A program made the position numbers and the translations under genes. From Melastoma dodecandrum (taxonomy: Eukaryota; Streptophyta; Magnoliopsida; Myrtales; Melastomataceae), in assembly GCA_029817715.1 (NCBI GenBank), contig JARUPY010000189.1, positions 310,001-374,000 of the forward strand: 64,000 nucleotides of DNA. The letters run 5' to 3'. Shown here piece after piece: positions 12,391-22,964 of the stretch. Within the stretch, counting starts at the first letter, position 1, and every line of letters begins with the position of its first letter. Below the pieces are notes generated by a model. That model worked only from the letters and a program-made list of their open reading frames with translations. It did no database searches and was not told the DNA's origin.

Positions 12391-12972
12391 TTATTCCAAT
12401 CCATAACATCCGTCCATGGATTTGGGGTCGTCAACTGCTTCTCCGTCTTGTTCAGAGGTTTTCTCGGGTACTCCCGAAGCGCCATTCCCGTCGAGAGGCA
12501 TGTCTGGCTCGGCCGGGATCGACGCTTCCATCATACAGACTTCTTCCTCGGACTCTTGTGTCCTTGTCTTCTCGTCTTGTTTCTCCCCTACTTCTTCGCT
12601 CATAGTAGGAGAATCCGCACGCCTGTTCGGAGGTGGTACCTCGGTCCTTGGAGGCGTCCATGGCGGCATTGGCACCACTGGAGCTTGAACATGCGGTGCC
12701 CCGGCTTGTCGAATGTATGCAGGCATCTGATTCAGAGGGATGGCAATGTTGGGAGGTATGAAGTGAGCCTGCATGCGAGGCCGACACCTATAACCTTGCC
12801 CCAAATTCACTTGGATAACATTGACATGTTCAACGCTTCCCCGTTCGCCATCAGCTTCTCCATCACTCTGAATCTCCACATCCTTCAGCTTTTCTGACAG
12901 GATTTCGCCTTCCATTAACGCTGCAGATGAACGTACGAAGCGGATGGCCGATTTGCTGCTAATATGATTGTT
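12391..12972 (-). other. Ogre pro-RT linker, bounded by in-frame stops
   Basis: The minus-strand frame 12915-12391 is open and lies in the same frame as the protease/G-patch segment upstream and the RT downstream. It is closed at its ends by TAG (12973-12975) and TAA (12391-12393). Composition is acidic and proline-rich with no known domain. Ogre elements are known to have an intron between pro and RT. A donor AAG|GTGCGG at 12987 and an acceptor TTTTCAG ending at 12382 would remove 606 bases and both stops without changing frame. Confidence 0.55.
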
Positions 12973-13750
12973 CTAGTTGCGCCGCACCTTGCCTGTGAAT
13001 CCGAGTGCAGTAGTCCCTGTAGGAGTTGGAATAGTGATCGGATAAATCATCCCTTGTCCTCTGATTCCGAGTCGTTGGCCCAGTTGATACCCATGTCTGA
13101 GGAACTCCCTTGCAGCGCTGATGTTGCCCCACGTCATCAAAGGATCTGATTTATAGTCACGTCTCACCATGTTGACCACCTCCAAGGTCTGTGTTGTTGA
13201 CGGTTCTTCGGTTGGCTCTCCCACGTATGGCATGTCGATTTCATGGCAAAGCTCCATCGAGTGTTCTCCCCTAACTGTGATGAGCTTGCCATCCGAAGAG
13301 AATTTGACCATCTGGTGAAGGGTTGATGGAACTGCCCCGGCTTGGTGAATCCAAGGACGCCTTAGCAGCATGTTGAAGGACCCTGCAGTCTCGAGGACTT
13401 GGAGTTGGGTGGAGAAGAGGGTTGGCCCAACTTTGATTTCCAACGTAACTTCCCCATGGGCTTGTCGCTTCGCACCATCGAACGCCCGAATGGTTAAACT
13501 AGATTGAGGAAGCTTTTCCAGATTGATGCCGAGCCTTGAGCTATTGCCAACGGAATGATATTAACCCCCGATCTGCCATCAATGAGAACCTTGGAGATGG
13601 TGGTTTCACGACAGCTGAGCGTGATGAAGAGAGCATTGTTGTGATCCGGCCCCTGTTCCGGTAGATCATCCTCCGAGAATGTAATTACGTTATTCGCCAG
13701 CATGCTGCTCATGTACGCATCTAACGCAGCGACTTCGACCTGCTCCGGCA
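12973..13750 (-). pseudogene. Ogre protease and G-patch-like segment (frameshifted)
   Basis: The aspartic protease would cleave the polyprotein. The active site appears as KVLIDGRSGVNIIP (Asp at about 13580). The Tat-type consensus has Gly in place of this Arg, so the active site looks mutated. A one-base indel near 13545 shifts the frame. The downstream frame shows the LRRPWIHQAGAVPS block, the conserved end of this protease region in Tat elements, and then GYQLGQRLGIRGQGM, a glycine-rich G-patch-like motif. Confidence 0.8.
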
Positions 13751-16400
13751 CATGCACCTCGGCTAGAAACTTCTCCAACATCTCCCTGTGCTTGTCAGAG
13801 GAATGGATGAGGTCGAATAGAGAGATTTGAGCTGGCTGTTTTCTGAGCTGCTCGACTATATCGTAGTCACTTCCCTTCACCGTATAAATCACCTTGCGGA
13901 TTTGCTCGTTTGAAGGCGCCTTGGGCTTCGAAGATGCAGCCGGGGATGAAGCTTCAGGGGCCGGTACTACCCTTCCGGAGCGGGTAATTAACTCAACTTC
14001 TGGGCTGAGAGGCGTGCAGGTGGGTCCCATCACGACCGGAATCCTTGGCTCCGTTACAGGCGACGATTCTGTCTGACACGCTTCAGATTGTGTTGACCCC
14101 AAAGGAACATAAACGTACGGCGTCTTTGGCTGCCGACGAGGAACCAATGTAAACCCATCAGGCATGACTGTGGGCTGAGCTTTTCTGTTAATCTGGGGTC
14201 CTCGACCTGTTCCTCGACCTCGGCTGCGGCCTCGACCTCGACCATGACCGGCGCTAATGACATTGACACTCCTTGGTTGTGCGTATTCAAATTCATACAT
14301 GTTCACTTCTTCTTCATGTTCGGCCAAAACGGAGAAGAAATTTACCCCGATATAATTCACGTGCTCCGAAAGAGGATTGCTCTTAACATTCGGGGCAGCC
14401 GCAGGTGCAGAAAATGTGATGGCTCCTTCATCTAACAAGTTCTGAATTTTGAATTTCAAGGCAATACAATCCTTGGTGTCGTGCCCCATTGCTCCGGAAT
14501 GATACTGGCAAACCGCCTTGGGGTTATAACCGAACGATGATGGATTTGTGGCTTTGGCTTCTACGGGCTTGATAAAGCCCATATCTCTTAGACGGACGAA
14601 CATGACATCCAACGGATCTGGTGTTGGAGTCAGGTCTTCGAGTCTACGCCGGGGGCGCTCTGGTTGTGCAGGCCTTGGCTGCTGTTGTCCCACCATGTTG
14701 ACAGGGGGTCTGAAACGAGTTACTGCCGGGGATGGGGGCCTAAGCGCGGCTGCCACATACGTCCTTGGCGCGTACGAAGTCGGAGGTGGAGTTGCCCTCA
14801 TTGACTGCCTGTTTTACTCAGCAGTCGCAATAAGCTCCTTGGGCCTAGGCTTCACTGCCGGTTTTGCTGAAGGGGAAGGGATTAGCCCTTCTCGGTTTAC
14901 TCCGTCAAGCTTGTCCGCATTGATGACTGCCTGAGCGAAGGTGGAGAATGTCTGCCCGATCATGTAGGGCATGTACTCACGTGGAAGCAGCTGGAGGAAT
15001 TCGTCGATGAGTTCCTTTTCTGTAAGCGCCGGCTTTATCTGAGACGCGATATGCCTGAAACGGTAGGCAAACTGCTTGACGTCTTCGGTGTGGTATCTCT
15101 TCAATTTCCGCAAATCCGATATTGTTGGCGCCATCTCAACATTAAAGCTGTAGTAGTTGAGGAAGTCAAGGGCCAAGTCTTTGAACGTCGCGTACTGGCT
15201 GACATCCTTGGTGTAGTACCAGTGTAGTGTTGATTCCGCCAAACTCTCTTGGAACATGGCGATGCGAAATTTATCGTCTGTTGGATATACCGCCATCTTG
15301 TGGCAGAAATGCTTGAGATGTAATTCCGGGCAGCCGTTCCCGCGGAATTTCTCAAATTCGGGCATCTTGAACTTTGGCGGGACCTGTATTTGAGGAATCT
15401 GGTAGTTGGCGTACTCCCAGTTGTGTGCCCGATACCCCTGAATGGTGTTCAAGCGCTCTTCTAACTTCGCCATGCGGCGAGCCTCCTCCTGCTGCATTGA
15501 GGCAATCCTAGCGAGTCTCAAAAGCACTGGTCTGTGGTTGCTCGCCAGTAACTCGGGTTCGTGGGCTTGGTAAGGTTGGTTCCACATGCAGAACTGAAGG
15601 GGTAGTAATTAGCGGAGGAATTCTGAAGGTAGAGGTTGTTTGATGGTAGGGAGTTGGCCCAGGTGTTTGAATGTGGGGGGTTTGCCCGAACGGTATTGGT
15701 GGGTAGGGAGTTGGCCCTTGGGATGTTGGCTGAGGGTAGTATGGAGGCAAATAAGGTTGAGGCATCGGAAGGGAAGGGGATGGCCCACTCATGTATGGGT
15801 TAGGCAAAGGTGCTACACTTGTGGAGGCAGCGGATCCGGGCATGACCGGGTTATAGGAAGGTAAAGTGTTTGATGGGTTATAAGAAGGCAAGGTGTTTGG
15901 TGAAGGATGGAATGGATATGGTGGTGTTTGAGGTCCTGGCATGACAGGAGGAAGGTGTGGGTTTTGGGAGGAGGCAGGAGCAGGTGTGGCTGCTAGCTGT
16001 CACTGGAGGAGCTCAGCCATCATTGTCTTCAACGAGGAGAGCTCGGCTGTGAGAGACTCCACCTTGTCTCCCAATGGGGGACTGTCGGGAGCTGCATGTT
16101 TGAGGTAGGATTGAAGGGAGCTGCAGCCGGCATCACGGACGGTGCTGCAGATGCGATCAGCGGTGGGATGTACAATGGCGAGGTTCTCCCATCTGAAGGC
16201 TGCCCGGCAGCGAGTATAGTCTGGGGCAGCGGCGGGAAGGCCGAAATGGGGAATGGTGAGGCGGACTCCATCGAAGCTGAGAACTCGATGGCGGCAGGTG
16301 ACGGGATGGCGACGGTGACTCCAGCAGCCGAAGCTATTTCTTCTTCTGCTGCCGGGGACAGGACCATAAGAGTCAGTGCTAGTCCCGCCGAAGCCATCAC
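13751..16400 (-). pseudogene. Ogre gag (nonsense and frameshift mutations)
   Basis: Gag forms the particle that packages element RNA. The N-terminal part (16400-16029) is alanine/proline-rich. After a frameshift near 16080 comes a short coiled-coil-like stretch ended by TGA at 16000-16002, then a proline-rich segment (15942 to about 15600). A second frameshift leads into the Retrotrans_gag domain (about 15400-14950, with KMPEFEKFRGNG and LLPREYMPYMIGQ). An in-frame TAA at 14814-14816 interrupts it, and the same frame resumes. Further on is a variant zinc knuckle CQYHSGAMGHDTKDC (CX2HX5HX4C), then an arginine/glycine-rich stretch near 14200 (GRGRGRSRGRGTGRG). Confidence 0.88.
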
Positions 16401-16703
16401 TGCTCTGACGGTGCGGTATCTAGGGCGCTTGCGGTATGGAGCTATTGCTCAGTACCTTGGCAAGGAAAAGAACATTCAATCAATATCAAATGAAAAAATA
16501 CTTTGGATGCGTGACATGTAATGATGTATGATTGTATGTCTAATGCAAGGATTGGATTGTGATTATAACGAATTCAATCCAAGTGAAAAAGGAGTGCATT
16601 AGATAAAATCCAAAAAGGTTCATTTCACAATACAGTTCCTTAAAATAAAAATGAAAGATAGGATGGGCTCGCAGGCCCAAGGATTGCGAGGAGATGTCCG
16701 CCA

Positions 16704-17876
16704 TCAAATGCGATCCCAGGGGGTTATCCGTTTCTTCTGGAATCGTGCAGATCGGGCGTCGATGTCAGCCTGACGCTCCATGAAAAGATTGTAATCTTCT
16801 TTGAGATTCGTCCAGACCCGAGCGATATGCGTCATGACCCGTTGAACTACTCCTTTTGCCGGTTGGCTGTCCAAGTCGATCGGGTCAAATAATTTGTTCG
16901 GCGTTGGTCTAACTCGTGGACTTCCTCCAAACTGATGCATCACCCTTGCTGGACAGTAATAAGACGTCCCAGTGATCCCAGCGATCGGGATGTAATCTCC
17001 GTCTGGGGAGCTTGTAATGGCCAGGTCTACGTCAAAGCATTTGGCCTTCTGATAGAAATCCTCTGGTTCCAGCGAGTGGAAAAGAGCCCTAACCCCTGCA
17101 AATGTGCGGGTTGGAAGTCGAGCACGGTCCGATATGCGGTCGAGTAAGTCTGGAAACTGCTCCCGCCTGAATGACTCTCCGGTGATGCCAATGTGAGTGT
17201 AAAACCAGGCCTGGAGCAATGGAGGACTGAAGGAGAAGTGATGGTTCCGAACTCCTTCTCTTACTTTCCGCACTATCTTGGTAAGACTGTAGTTCGTCTC
17301 ACCAACTAGATTAGGGAGGAAGGGTTGTCCTTTGAGAATGGCTTTCGTCAGGTAGAAAGCTCGTCCGTGAATCGATTCCTTTTTGTAGGGATAGAGAACC
17401 GTTCCTGCGAACAAAAGGATGAAGGAACGCGCTGAACCTTGACCGTCTCCTCCTTGCGGTATGTACGGTGTCAGTTGATATGTGCAGAGTTCCTTGATGC
17501 TGATGTGCCCCTCTGTCGTGAATAAGGTGGACACGTTCGCTGGAGAGATCTGAAGCAAGCTGGTAACATATTCTTTCGGCTTGTCGAAATGAGGCAGAGG
17601 CGATATTCCTGGGAGATGAGGGAGTCCGGAGAGGTGTTCGTATTCCTCATAAAGCGGTGCGAGCTCCAGGGTACCAAAATGGAAGGTGTACGTGTTCGGG
17701 TTCCACCGGGCGACGAGGTGCTGCAGCATGAACCAATCGACTTCGAGTCTAATCAAATGGAGTAGACCTTTGAACTTTTGCTTGACGAATTCCTGCTCTG
17801 AGGGTCTGAGCACCTTGAACCAATCCCGGAGTTTGTCAGATGATGGAATGTCCGAGCGCAGTGCGATTGAGTCCAT
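16704..17876 (-). CDS. Ogre ORF1 protein, plant-mobile-domain type (DUF7745-like)
   Basis: This is an uninterrupted 390-residue frame from a true ATG at 17876, upstream of gag and in the same sense. Ogre elements carry such an extra ORF; its role is unknown. The sequence resembles the DUF7745/plant-mobile-domain proteins found both in retrotransposons and as host genes. Visible blocks are RLEVDWFMLQHLVARWNPNT, YTFHFGTLELAPLYEEY, LSGLPHLPGISPLPHF, and a conserved ILLFAGTVLYPYKKE region around residues 150-170. No catalytic motif or signal peptide is seen. It is the only element gene here with no visible lesion. Assignment to the family is confident; function is not known. Confidence 0.85.
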   Translation of the reverse strand: MDSIALRSDIPSSDKLRDWFKVLRPSEQEFVKQKFKGLLHLIRLEVDWFMLQHLVARWNPNTYTFHFGTLELAPLYEEYEHLSGLPHLPGISPLPHFDKPKEYVTSLLQISPANVSTLFTTEGHISIKELCTYQLTPYIPQGGDGQGSARSFILLFAGTVLYPYKKESIHGRAFYLTKAILKGQPFLPNLVGETNYSLTKIVRKVREGVRNHHFSFSPPLLQAWFYTHIGITGESFRREQFPDLLDRISDRARLPTRTFAGVRALFHSLEPEDFYQKAKCFDVDLAITSSPDGDYIPIAGITGTSYYCPARVMHQFGGSPRVRPTPNKLFDPIDLDSQPAKGVVQRVMTHIARVWTNLKEDYNLFMERQADIDARSARFQKKRITPWDRI

Positions 17877-18548
17877 TTGATAAACCTGTATGCTTGGACG
17901 TCATTCAGTTGTAATAACAATCCAATCCAATTCCTAACGTGAGATGAATTTGATGCAAGTTTTCTCCTACTTGAACAGTGATAATACCGAACAATTGTAA
18001 AAGCGTTGATATATTGATTATTGATTAATAATAATTCATGCAGAATGGATGCAAATGAGTATGACGACATAAAAAGAGGAGGTAGGGAAAGGAGAAAAGG
18101 AATTCGGAAACCCCCCCTGTGACCAACCCAAACAGCTGCAAAATGAACAGGGTTAGTGCCATATTTATCGCATAGAAAACGTACCTGAACTTGTCCCTGC
18201 ACGAGTAACAGTCACTTAGAAACAAGCAAATGCACGTGCAGCGTCTGGTACCTGTAGTGTGCAAGCAATTCTAGACTCGGAAGAGGTTTCTAAACCTCCC
18301 TCGGACTAAGGGAGGCGGGGCCCCGACCCAAAACCACACCACAAAGAGCAGCACAGCTGGGCCTAACGGTGACCCCCCTAAAATCCTAGCCCCGGGTTCG
18401 GGCATACCTAGAAATGCCAAAAAAGCAGTAAACATACACAAACAAAAGATCATACAAAAGGCACCGAGCCAAACAATTACATGCGCAAACAATCACTCCT
18501 CCCCGCATGTGGTAAAAAGATTTTCGGTAGGAATCCACATGCGGAGCA
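17877..18548 (-). other. Ogre 5' leader between primer site and ORF1
   Basis: About 670 bp of untranslated leader in element sense. It contains short open stretches (for example 18492-18271) but no recognised domain. A packaging signal would be expected in this region, but I cannot identify one. Confidence 0.6.
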
Positions 18549-18566
18549 TCCCCAGCGGAGTCGCCA
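18549..18566 (-). other. Ogre primer binding site, complementary to tRNA-Arg
   Basis: On the minus strand the site reads TGGCGACTCCGCTGGGGA, nine bases after the 5' LTR end. It begins with TGG, the complement of the tRNA CCA tail, and matches the tRNA-Arg type described for Ogre elements. It sets the element's orientation. Confidence 0.85.
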
Positions 18567-18575
18567 TCCGGGAAG

Positions 18576-21500
18576 TGCGCGCGCGATGGCGGTTCGGGCA
18601 ACCCGAGGATCCGGGCCCGCTCCCCCGAGGCCCATTCCGGTCGGCGTTACGGCTCGAACGCCGGACGCTGCGGAGAGGGGCCCAGGGTTGGGCCTTCCCT
18701 TGATTCGCGAACGGGTCTGCGGGACGTTTCGCCAACCGTCTCCAGTTCCCGGGAGGCGGCGAGCGAAACGCTGCGTTAAGGCCTCGCTCGCGAATTTTGG
18801 GGAGGGCCCAATGAGCGGCTCGAGTAGCCGTTACCTCACTCCAAATGGCTCCGAAAAAAGGGTAGTGAAGTTTAGTTTTACTTTGGAAAACTTTTGTTCG
18901 GAGTCGCCACCGACTTAGTTAAAAATGTGATTTTAAGTCGGAAAAATCAGAGTCTGGGTTCGGGGATTCCTATTTACTAACCTTGGTATTCTAACACATG
19001 CGAAAAGGGTGGCGATTTGTCCAAAAAATAATTAACTTTTGAGTGACGGGCGTTGGACCGGATCCGGGAGTGGGCCGGACTCTTATCGACGTTTTAACGG
19101 GCGTTGGACCCGAATTTAGGTTTGTTTGAATAAAACCAGGCATGCGACGTATAAACCTAAAGCCTAAGTCACGCACGCAACCACAGACAATAATTTAGAT
19201 CAAAAGGGCGGGGAAGGGGCGGTGATTGCGGGCCTATGCACTTGGGCCCGCAATCCGTTACAAGTGGGCTTTGAATAAAAACTCGGGGAGGTCCGTACCT
19301 CCCCTTTGTACCTTTGGTGAAGTTCGGGGCCGCTTTAAGCCTTCGAGCCCGTGGTTTTTTATGCCGGGGTGGATCCACGCGGTTTGATACACGCGCCTTC
19401 GAGTTAATCTTCGTCTTCAAGATTGTCGAAATTTCGAGAGAGCTCTCGTCGTCACATGTGTCAAAGAAAGCATAAATATGGTTAGTTGGCTTTCATTTTC
19501 AAAGTCAAAATGACAATTCGAAATCAAAGAAACAAGCATAAGTCTCTACAAAGTCAAGATAACTAAAATCCAACCGCACATTAAGTAAACAGGTTAATGA
19601 CAAGCATGTTTGTCAAATATCAGCAAAATCTAACGGTGGAATTAAAAATTATACACACACAAAGTAGGCTGTAATGTGCAGACGAGAATGCAGCACACGC
19701 AGGTCCAGAAATGAGAGGACAACTTCACTCAGGATCGTCCGATCTAAATGAAATCAAAGTCTATAGATCCGTATTTTAATGAGGAATGAGCCTGTAAAAT
19801 TCCAAATGAATCCAACGGTGGGATCTCATTCTACAAGGCAAAGAAACTGATTTGGTCTCTTGCATAAACAATCCTTGACCAGCAGACTGATGGGAAGAGA
19901 AAATCTCATAACTCTTCATTCGTTCATAAAAAAAAATCATGAAATTTTTTCATATGCCAGATAACTCACTCATGATGTAGCATGCTAAATTTTAGGAAAG
20001 ATGGATGTGTAGTCTGTTGCCAGCAAAACAAAGAATCTAGACATTCGAACAGAATGTGTTTCAACTAAATGGTATGACAGGCCAAGATTGACCGCAGTTG
20101 ACCATGGAATGAAATTGTTCAAATTAACAAATGTAAAACATAAAAGTTGTAGCAGGTTAAGAAATCTAGCTTTGGGTTTTAATTTGAGTCCATTCGGAGC
20201 TCAAATGGGTAAATTATGTCATCTGGTTGTCAAGGCACTCCAGCTGCCGCAACAGAACAGAAGACAATGGAGGTCTTTGGCTTTCTCGAACTTTTGGACA
20301 GACCAGATGATCCCGAAAACAAAAATTCAAAAGAATAAGATTTGTAGAAGGGTCAAATATGGTTTCAAAGGCACTAATTTTGTAAAATTTGGGCATGTGA
20401 TGAAAGAAATACGAATTTCTTCGTATAACAGTATGAATCTGCCCTGAAATGCTGTAGCGCATTAGTTCTATCTGCACTCCAACAGCGATTTGACCATGAT
20501 GTGTAGGTCAAATGGAAAAGTGTATAACACAAAAGTTTTAGAAAACTTAAAGAGGGATCCATTCCAACCAATTTTAGGTTGAACGGAGCTCGGATGTTTG
20601 AGTTGTGTCCAAAAAAACAGAACAGCTATCCCGTTCGTGCACAGAATCAAGCCGTTTCTTTCGAACAAATAAAACTCGACCAAGACTGTCTTAAATGAGA
20701 AAGCGTAAAACATGAAAGTTATAGAATGGCCAAAAAGGGAACGAATCCAAGTAGTTTCAAGCAAATCCGAGCTGTACAGACGAAAATAAATCTGATGGAG
20801 TGCAGCTGCACGCTCTGTGGATGCACAGAACAGGGCAGCCACATTATCCGGCATTCAAGGAGGAAAAACAATAGCAAGATGCGTCTATTTGGAAAAAGTT
20901 TCAACAGAGAAGTTGTTCTCTGTCAAGAAAGGAAGCCAAAGAGTAAAAAAAAACAAAAAGATCAATCCATGCTCTGAGCAAAAAAAGTTATGTTGGAAAA
21001 CGTCAAGAACATGCGACAGCAAACAACATTTTCATTTCAGCATGCGTATATCCCAACAATCGAAGATAGTTCGAACGATGTACAGCACAAACAAGTTCCA
21101 GAAGCTATTGATGAAATCACAGAGGAAATAGGAAGAGGGTGGACCTGATTTGCGTGATTTTGAGCTCTCTAACTCCGGTTATGACGTCCCAAAGCGAGAA
21201 TGCTGTTTTCTTAACATGGATTTCGGAGATGTTCATGGGGGAAAGGCGCTCGCGATGGGAAACAGCCCACCCCCACACCTCCCGAGCACGCGCGCTCGCG
21301 ATGGGAGACTAGTGTGCGTGTCGGGAGGACTTCTCCGCTGGATATTTGCGAGGGAAATGCCAAAGTCGAGGCTGACCAGCTTCAAACTCCTCGAAACCTC
21401 TTTGCCTTGTTGATGTTGTTGTCTCGCAGAAAAGAAGGGCATGTTGTTGCCTTGTTGATGTTGTTGCCTGGTTCGGAGAAGTTGACGACCGTTGCAGCCT

Positions 21501-22148
21501 GAGGCATGGCATTATCCTCGCTGTCGCCGTTGAATGCTTGACTTGAGCTGGTCGTCCAGGGGGTTTCCGCGGCACCTTCTTCTTCTTACCTTGGTGAAGA
21601 AACGATTGAAGCCCGGGAACGGTGGTAAAGTATTGGGACGACGACGACGAAAATCTTTTAGGAGTGGAGTCTCTGGATTTTTTTTTTTAATTTCCTCCCC
21701 CCTCCCCCGACGCTGAGTGCGTCTCTATTGTTTTTATTTTTCTCCTCCTCCCTTGCCATTTTAACTATTATTTCTTTTAGTTTCTTGGATTTTGACCAAT
21801 TTGGTTGGGATTTAACTAATTAGTTCACTTTACTGTTGGCAGGCATTAATGGGGAAGATGGTGTTTTGTCCTTGGAAGATTTGGGGGATAAGGAATGCCG
21901 GAAGGTGGTTATGGTTGGAGAGGTGAGGGGGGACAAGGTGTACGATTGTCTGTAGGTTGGGGGGATGGAATAAAAAAATTTATTGTTATATTATTTTGTA
22001 TAAAAATAAAATTTGGGCTTGAAGTTGGGCTTAAGCCTAAAAGAAGAGATGGATTTAGGCTTTTAAAGAAAAACGAAATGGGTTTATTTTGGGCCGTTTC
22101 ATTTCGGATGGGCTTGAAGTCTTTAGTCTTATAATTTGGGGTGTTACA
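18576..22148 (-). repeat. Ogre 5' LTR (right copy)
   Basis: This direct repeat of 2824-6628 drives transcription leftwards. Its element-sense start is TGTAACACCCC at 22148 and its inner end is CA at 18576. It is about 230 bp shorter than the left LTR because of one replacement near 21443-21473. The substitutions between LTRs point to an insertion that is not recent; I did not compute a divergence. Confidence 0.9.
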
Positions 22149-22153
22149 CCCTA
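22149..22153. repeat. Right target-site duplication (cccta)
   Basis: The five bases immediately after the 5' LTR match 2819-2823. Confidence 0.6.
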
Positions 22154-22890
22154 TAAACAAAAAATGGGCAAATCAACAACCACCACCTTGCTATTGAGAA
22201 AAGTTGATGGAGCAGAGAAGGAGACGAAGGCAGCATTGGCCCATTAGTTTGGTGGATTTCTTCCAAGTCAGTGTCGAAATTAGTAGTACCTCAACGAGGT
22301 TCTTCTCAAGGTGTGCCATTTTAAGGAGCATTGAGTCTTCTAGGGTTAGGGCATGAGATATAGTGCCCTTGAGGAAGTTGGATAAAAAATCAAAGAGATC
22401 AAGCCGAACCACTCATATAATCGAGCCCTTCGTTGAATTATTATCTCCCAAAAGGAAGTGGTAAATTTACATTTTTATTAGCCCGCAAAGCCACGATTTT
22501 TAAAACTAGGAGGTGCCCCTTTCTGTCGGAGAAAATGATGGGGGGACATGATTTCTTTACTCTTTTTTTTTTTATTCCGAGGGGCGCGGAGAAAAGGTTG
22601 TGTCCGCCAACCAAGTTATTCATTAACTACTCCTAATAAATAAACAAATTATTATACGTTACTTTTTCTCTTTTCGTTCAGTAAGAAGCTTAGATTTATT
22701 TAAGAAGATTTGCGCTACGAAAATCTTGCGAGAAATGTATGGTTTGATTTAAAAATTGTTACCCAATTTTTTACCAAGCTCATAGTATTACGTCCCAGAA
22801 GCCCTACCCTATCCGTCTTTTTCATCCGGGAAAATTAAACCAACTTCCCATTCCACTGCCAAGGTTGATAGCTTTTTGACCTTTCTATGT
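22154..22890. other. Spacer between Ogre and the WD40 gene
   Basis: There is no convincing gene. A minus-strand open stretch (22412-22191, about 73 codons) looks protein-like (LEDSMLLKMAHLEKNLVEVL), but I do not recognise it; it may be a fragment of the sequence the Ogre element inserted into. Confidence 0.5.
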
Positions 22891-22900
22891 TTATATTTAT

Positions 22901-22910
22901 TATATATAAT
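22901..22910 (+). promoter_or_regulatory. TATA box of the WD40 gene
   Basis: tatatataat lies 55-64 bp upstream of the ATG at 22965. It also lies downstream of the earlier in-frame ATG at 22887, which argues that 22887 is not the start. Confidence 0.55.
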
Positions 22911-22964
22911 ATTATCGAGTATCGTGTTCTCGAGCAACAACAACGGGCTTCTGGACAAATAACA

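Larger units (their letters stand above)
2824..22148 (-). mobile_element. Ogre/Tat-lineage Ty3-gypsy LTR retrotransposon, full length, inactive
   Basis: This is a 19.3-kb element read on the minus strand. In element order it has: 5' LTR (22148-18576), tRNA-Arg-type primer site, ORF1 (17876-16704), gag, protease, G-patch-like segment, RT, RNase H, a second archaeal-type RNase H, integrase, a 2.4-kb 3' untranslated region, polypurine tract and 3' LTR (6628-2824). An extra ORF before gag, two RNase H domains, very long LTRs and an Arg primer site are known traits of Ogre/Tat elements. Both LTRs begin TGTAACACCCC in element sense. The flanks cccta (2819-2823 and 22149-22153) look like a target-site duplication. 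At least five in-frame stops and five frameshifts in gag-pol mean this copy cannot make its own proteins. Confidence 0.93.

Noticed and set aside
12376..12897. Plus-strand 173-codon frame opposite the Ogre pro-RT linker
   Set aside because: Antisense to an open element frame; composition mirrors the other strand.
16096..16521. Plus-strand 141-codon frame inside the Ogre gag region
   Set aside because: Antisense to the alanine/proline-rich start of gag; no domain.
22887..22964. N-terminal extension of the WD40 gene from the ATG at 22887
   Set aside because: That ATG lies upstream of the TATA motif and the extra residues come from AT-rich promoter-like sequence.
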